A DNA stretch of 64,000 bases. It comes from Rhizobium sp. SL42. Its GTDB lineage: Bacteria; Pseudomonadota; Alphaproteobacteria; Rhizobiales; Rhizobiaceae. The position numbers and the translations under genes were made by a program. The DNA is taken from the NCBI RefSeq assembly GCF_021729845.1, contig NZ_CP063398.1:434001-498000 (forward strand), in the 5' to 3' direction. Under the pieces are notes generated by a model, which was not told the DNA's origin, searched no databases, and was given only the letters and a program-made list of their open reading frames with translations. Shown in pieces: positions 61,455 to 64,000 of the stretch; position 1 is the stretch's first letter; the number at the start of each line of letters is the position of its first letter.

Positions 61455-61465
61455 ATGTCTGACAA
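61455..61465. promoter_or_regulatory. Candidate FrlR operator upstream of the binding-protein gene
   Basis: ATGTCTGACAA (reverse TTGTCAGACAT) differs by one base from the site before the GntR gene, and lies about 50 bp before this operon's first start codon, suggesting shared control with frlBD. Confidence 0.5.
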
Positions 61466-61590
61466 TGGCAGTTGATGCCATGGACAAACCCGTGTCAATT
61501 CGTCCCTGACTGAAACTTGCATGAAAAAAACTGATACATCGATGCCAATCCGTAATGGGCCAGACTTCGGCATTTTGGACCGGCTTCGGT

Positions 61591-61656
61591 GACCGGTTGC
61601 CGGAAAACTCGCTGCTGCCTATCCACGACAGAGCCGAATGACTTCCGGCAACGGTC
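61591..61656. repeat. Imperfect inverted repeat
   Basis: GACCGGTTGCCGGAA (61591-61605) pairs with TTCCGGCAACGGTC (61643-61656) apart from one extra G, with 37 bp between. No transposase is nearby. Confidence 0.5.
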
Positions 61657-61878
61657 CCGACGCCACACCTGTCCCAGCAGACTGTGACGGTGATGTTGTC
61701 AGTCAACTCTCGCGGCCAAACCTCATGCCGCGACCGAAAACCGCCATCGCTCCGCGTCTGCCAGTTGAGGCCGGTCGTCACGGGCACTGTCGGAACCGAG
61801 GCCCTCGGCCACAAGTGTGAATGGGAAAGCCACCTATGCCTGGCGCGTCCCCCAGACCTTGCAACACAAAGCCACCCG

Positions 61879-62577
61879 CTATGGGGAGAGCCCCGCACAG
61901 CGCGCCGTATTGCGGATGTGATTTTCCATCTCCAGACGGGCCGACTGGCCGTCATTTGCCCTTAGCGCCGCGATAATCTTGCGATGCTCCGCGATCGACT
62001 CGCGCATGCGTTCCGGATCCGTGATCGGAATAGGCTGACGCTGTGTTTCGGTTACCTGGTCCCGCACCGTTTGATAGAGCGCCTTCAACATCGCATTGGA
62101 GCAGGCTGAAACGATTGTCCCATGAAAGTCGAGATCGGCTTCGACATTGGCGAGCAGGTCCTGTTTCGCCCAGCATTCCTCCATGGTCTGCGTCGCTCGC
62201 TCCATCTTCTCCAACTGCAGTTGCGTCAACCGCCCCGCGGCAAGCCTCGCGATTTCGCCTTCCATCAAAATTCGGGTCTGGAATACATCGAAGACTGAAT
62301 AGCTATCGGAGTAACGCCAGGGCGCCATGTGTCCACCCAGGCTTCTTGCCCCTTCTGCGGCGGCAGTCACGAAGGTACCGCGACCGGCCTCGGTCTTCAG
62401 AAGCCCCAGCGTTTCCAGCGTCAGCAGCGCCTCCCGCAGGGACGCGCGGCTGATGCCGAATTTGAGCGCGAACTCCCGCTGGGACGGAATTTTCTCGCCC
62501 GGCTTCAAGGTGCCCGCCTGGATCATGGTCTGGATCTCTCGCGCAACAGATTGCGGAACAAGCGTTTTGTTGAACAT
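61879..62577 (-). CDS. GntR-family regulator with FCD domain (FadR subfamily)
   Basis: Repressor of 232 residues from the ATG at 62577 (AAGGGG before it; 13 codons inside the longer frame). The winged helix is REIQTMIQAGTLKPGEKIPSQREFALKFGISRASLREALLTLETLGLL (residues about 13-60). The FCD ligand domain has ILMEGEIARLAAGRL, DFHGTIVSACSN and EHRKIIAALRANDGQSA, with the Asp/His set that binds metal-carboxylate ligands. It is divergent from the second amino-acid ABC genes and its likely operator lies between. Confidence 0.88.
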   Translation of the reverse strand: MFNKTLVPQSVAREIQTMIQAGTLKPGEKIPSQREFALKFGISRASLREALLTLETLGLLKTEAGRGTFVTAAAEGARSLGGHMAPWRYSDSYSVFDVFQTRILMEGEIARLAAGRLTQLQLEKMERATQTMEECWAKQDLLANVEADLDFHGTIVSACSNAMLKALYQTVRDQVTETQRQPIPITDPERMRESIAEHRKIIAALRANDGQSARLEMENHIRNTARCAGLSP

Positions 62578-62664
62578 GCGACCCCTTCTCCGGCTCAGGC
62601 CTTGCGGCGCTGCCAATCTATTTTTTCACAGGCCGTCTTGCCAAGCCGAAAGCGGCATGCTTTT

Positions 62665-62695
62665 TTGGTCCTACTGGTCTGACCAGTTAGACCAA
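62665..62695. promoter_or_regulatory. Nested FadR-type operator
   Basis: A symmetric element TTGGTC-N3-CTGGTC-T-GACCAG-N3-GACCAA: all four GGTC/GACC half-sites are exact. The core TGGTCTGACCA (62675-62685) fits the FadR-subfamily consensus TNGTNNNACNA. It lies 88 bp from the regulator's start and 40 bp from the binding-protein start. Confidence 0.75.
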
Positions 62696-62734
62696 TGTAG
62701 ATTGAGTTATGTTCAAATAACAAGGGGAACCCTC

Positions 62735-63532
62735 ATGACACGCGTTTCAAACTTCAACGTCTCGTTTCTGTCCGGCCTGTTGGCCGTATTTGGCGTAACG
62801 GGTGTTCAGGCCGCAGACCTTACCGTCGGCGCCAACATCGGCAATGTGCCGTGGGAATTCGAAGATGCCAGCGGCAAGGTCACCGGCTTCGAGGTCGATC
62901 TCGTCAATGAAATTGCCAAACGTCTTGGAAAATCGGTCGAATTCGTCAACACGCCGTTCAACGGCCTCTTTCCGGCAGTCCAGTCCGGACGCATCAACAT
63001 GGCGATCTCCTCCATCACCATCACGGACAAGCGTCTCGAATCCGTCACCTTCGCACAGCCCTATTATGACAGCGACCAGTCGCTGACGGTCACGGCAGCC
63101 TCCGGTATCGAGGGTCTGAAGGGCATGGCAGACAAGGTCGTCGGCGTTGACACCGGGTCGACCGGCGACATGTGGGCGGAAGCAAACAAGGCCGAGTACA
63201 AGCTCGGAGAAATCCGCCGCTTCGAGGGCCTGCAGCCCGCCATGCTTGATCTCGTCGCAGGTCGTGTCGATGGCTACATCTCCGATATCCCGGCCCTTCT
63301 TTACTACGTCAAGGACAAGCCGGAGCTGAAAGTCGTCGAACGCATTCCGACCGGCGAGAAGTACTCGATCATGTTCAACAAGGACGATCCGTTGGCGGCC
63401 GAAGTCAATGCCGTGATCACAACGCTCAAGGGCGAGGGCTTCATCGCAAAGCTGCACGAAACCTGGTTCGGCGCCAAGGCAGAGGACACGACCTCGACGG
63501 TCACGGTTCTCGACATGCCCAAGGGCAAATAA
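62735..63532 (+). CDS. Amino-acid-type ABC substrate-binding protein
   Basis: Periplasmic binding protein of 265 residues from the ATG at 62735 (AAGGGGA upstream); the longer frame to 62327 overlaps the GntR gene. The signal peptide of about 24 residues ends VQA. SBP_bac_3 marks: NVPWEFEDASGKVTGFEVDLVNEIAKRLGKSVEFV, GRINMAISSITITDKRLESVTFAQPYYDSDQ and KVVGVDTGSTGDM. First gene of a second polar amino-acid-type uptake system, controlled by the divergent GntR regulator. Ligand unknown. Confidence 0.92.
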   Translation: MTRVSNFNVSFLSGLLAVFGVTGVQAADLTVGANIGNVPWEFEDASGKVTGFEVDLVNEIAKRLGKSVEFVNTPFNGLFPAVQSGRINMAISSITITDKRLESVTFAQPYYDSDQSLTVTAASGIEGLKGMADKVVGVDTGSTGDMWAEANKAEYKLGEIRRFEGLQPAMLDLVAGRVDGYISDIPALLYYVKDKPELKVVERIPTGEKYSIMFNKDDPLAAEVNAVITTLKGEGFIAKLHETWFGAKAEDTTSTVTVLDMPKGK

Positions 63533-63598
63533 GGCTTGAATTGCACCCGGTGGGACGGAAGAGCCGTTCCACCGGGCTGCCAAAGGAGCCGATGCGGC

Positions 63599-64000
63599 AT
63601 GACACTTATCAATACTTTCTTCAATCTGCAGGTGATGATCGACAGCCTGCCGCAGCTTCTCTGGGGGCTGGTCGTGACATTGCAGATCGGTGTGACCAGC
63701 ATTCTGTGCGGACTGGCCGGCGGCCTGTTCTTGGCCGTCACACGCCTCTACGCCCCAGCTTTCGTCACCGTGCTGATCCGCGCCTATATCGACATCTTCC
63801 GCTCGATCCCGTTGCTCGTGCTGCTGATCATCGTTTACTACGCATTGCCGTTCGTCGGGATCCGTCTGTCCCCCTTCCTTTCAGCTGTGACCGCACTCTC
63901 GCTGGTATCAGCCGCCTACACCGCAGAGATCTTCCGGGCCGGCATCGAGGCGATCCCGCATGGCCAGTTCGAGGCGTCTGCTGCGCTTGGCCTATCCAAT
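63599..64000 (+). CDS. Amino-acid-type ABC permease, cut by window edge
   Basis: N-terminal 134 residues of a HisM/GlnP-type permease. MIDSLPQLLWGLVVTLQIGVTSIL opens the binding-protein-dependent transport domain, and the EAA loop AAYTAEIFRAGIEAIPHGQFEASAALGLS is at about 105-133. It follows the binding-protein gene after 66 bp, and AAGGAG lies upstream. The rest of the operon, including any ATPase, is past the right edge. Confidence 0.9.
   Translation, partial: MTLINTFFNLQVMIDSLPQLLWGLVVTLQIGVTSILCGLAGGLFLAVTRLYAPAFVTVLIRAYIDIFRSIPLLVLLIIVYYALPFVGIRLSPFLSAVTALSLVSAAYTAEIFRAGIEAIPHGQFEASAALGLSN

Larger units (their letters stand above)
61408..61878. other. Intergenic region with operator candidate and inverted repeat
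   Basis: A 470-bp gap without supportable genes. Near 61455-61465 lies an frl-type operator candidate. At 61591-61605 and 61643-61656 there is an imperfect 14-bp inverted repeat. The rest shows nothing I can name; it may hold remnants of an old gene. Confidence 0.4.

Noticed and set aside
61428-61955. A 175-codon minus-strand frame covering the gap upstream of the binding-protein gene
   Set aside because: Overlaps the GntR gene end, has no site or domain, and its composition is not protein-like.

Overview
The window looks like a chromosome or chromid segment of an alphaproteobacterium of the Rhizobiales, probably a Rhizobiaceae relative. The pointers are GC-rich coding sequence with AT-rich promoter islands, many ABC uptake systems each with its own regulator, an ACR3-type ars operon with arsH, an HWE-type histidine kinase, and a DUF1127 gene next to CCUCCUCCC-loop ('cuckoo') RNA hairpins. 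No rRNA, tRNA, CRISPR array, prophage or intact insertion sequence was found. It is accessory metabolism, transport and stress response rather than housekeeping.

Layout. 1-8.7 kb: edge of an M19 dipeptidase gene, an AraC regulator, an RND efflux pump with lipoprotein adaptor, and a lipoprotein alpha/beta hydrolase. 8.7-14.3 kb: a seven-gene Mrp/Mbh-type cation/proton antiporter operon with two gene fusions, including a 1030-residue tandem double antiporter subunit. 14.7-22.2 kb: a beta-helix-repeat membrane protein, an SLC13-type permease with RCK_C domains, an M20 peptidase/AbgT transporter pair and a glycine-zipper lipoprotein. 22.8-28.9 kb: a LacI regulator facing a sugar-type ABC transporter operon that ends in a metallophosphoesterase. 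29.3-33.1 kb: a DadA-like dehydrogenase, a four-hairpin RNA array with its DUF1127 partner, a DnaQ-like exonuclease and a Tex30-like hydrolase. 33.3-39.4 kb: a small Ser-rich coiled-coil protein, a TetR regulator, a class III nucleotide cyclase with TPRs, a YHS/ankyrin gene pair and a GlxA-type regulator.

39.5-42.7 kb is a complete arsenic resistance operon (arsR, thioredoxin-type arsC, acr3, glutaredoxin-type arsC, arsH). 42.8-51.9 kb reads as a sulfide/persulfide response locus: a BigR/SqrR-type repressor with its cysteine pair, a DUF442 sulfur transferase, a sulfide:quinone oxidoreductase with all three catalytic cysteines, a ClC-family channel, an RND pump with adaptor and a DUF2892 protein. 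Similar AT-rich, TACG/CGTA-containing islands lie in its promoters. 52.2-55.2 kb is a KaiC-like ATPase overlapping an HWE kinase, followed by a single-domain response regulator. 55.3-61.4 kb is an Amadori-compound (fructosamine) locus: PfkB kinase, SIS deglycase, GntR/UTRA regulator, amino-acid-type ABC permease, FAD amine oxidase and binding protein, with a shared TTGTNNNACAA-like operator candidate. 61.9-64 kb starts a second amino-acid ABC system under a GntR/FadR-type regulator, with a nested operator in the divergent promoter; its permease runs off the right edge.

Start codons were chosen by ribosome-binding sites and family alignment from memory. No database search was run, so family names rest on motifs read directly from the translations.
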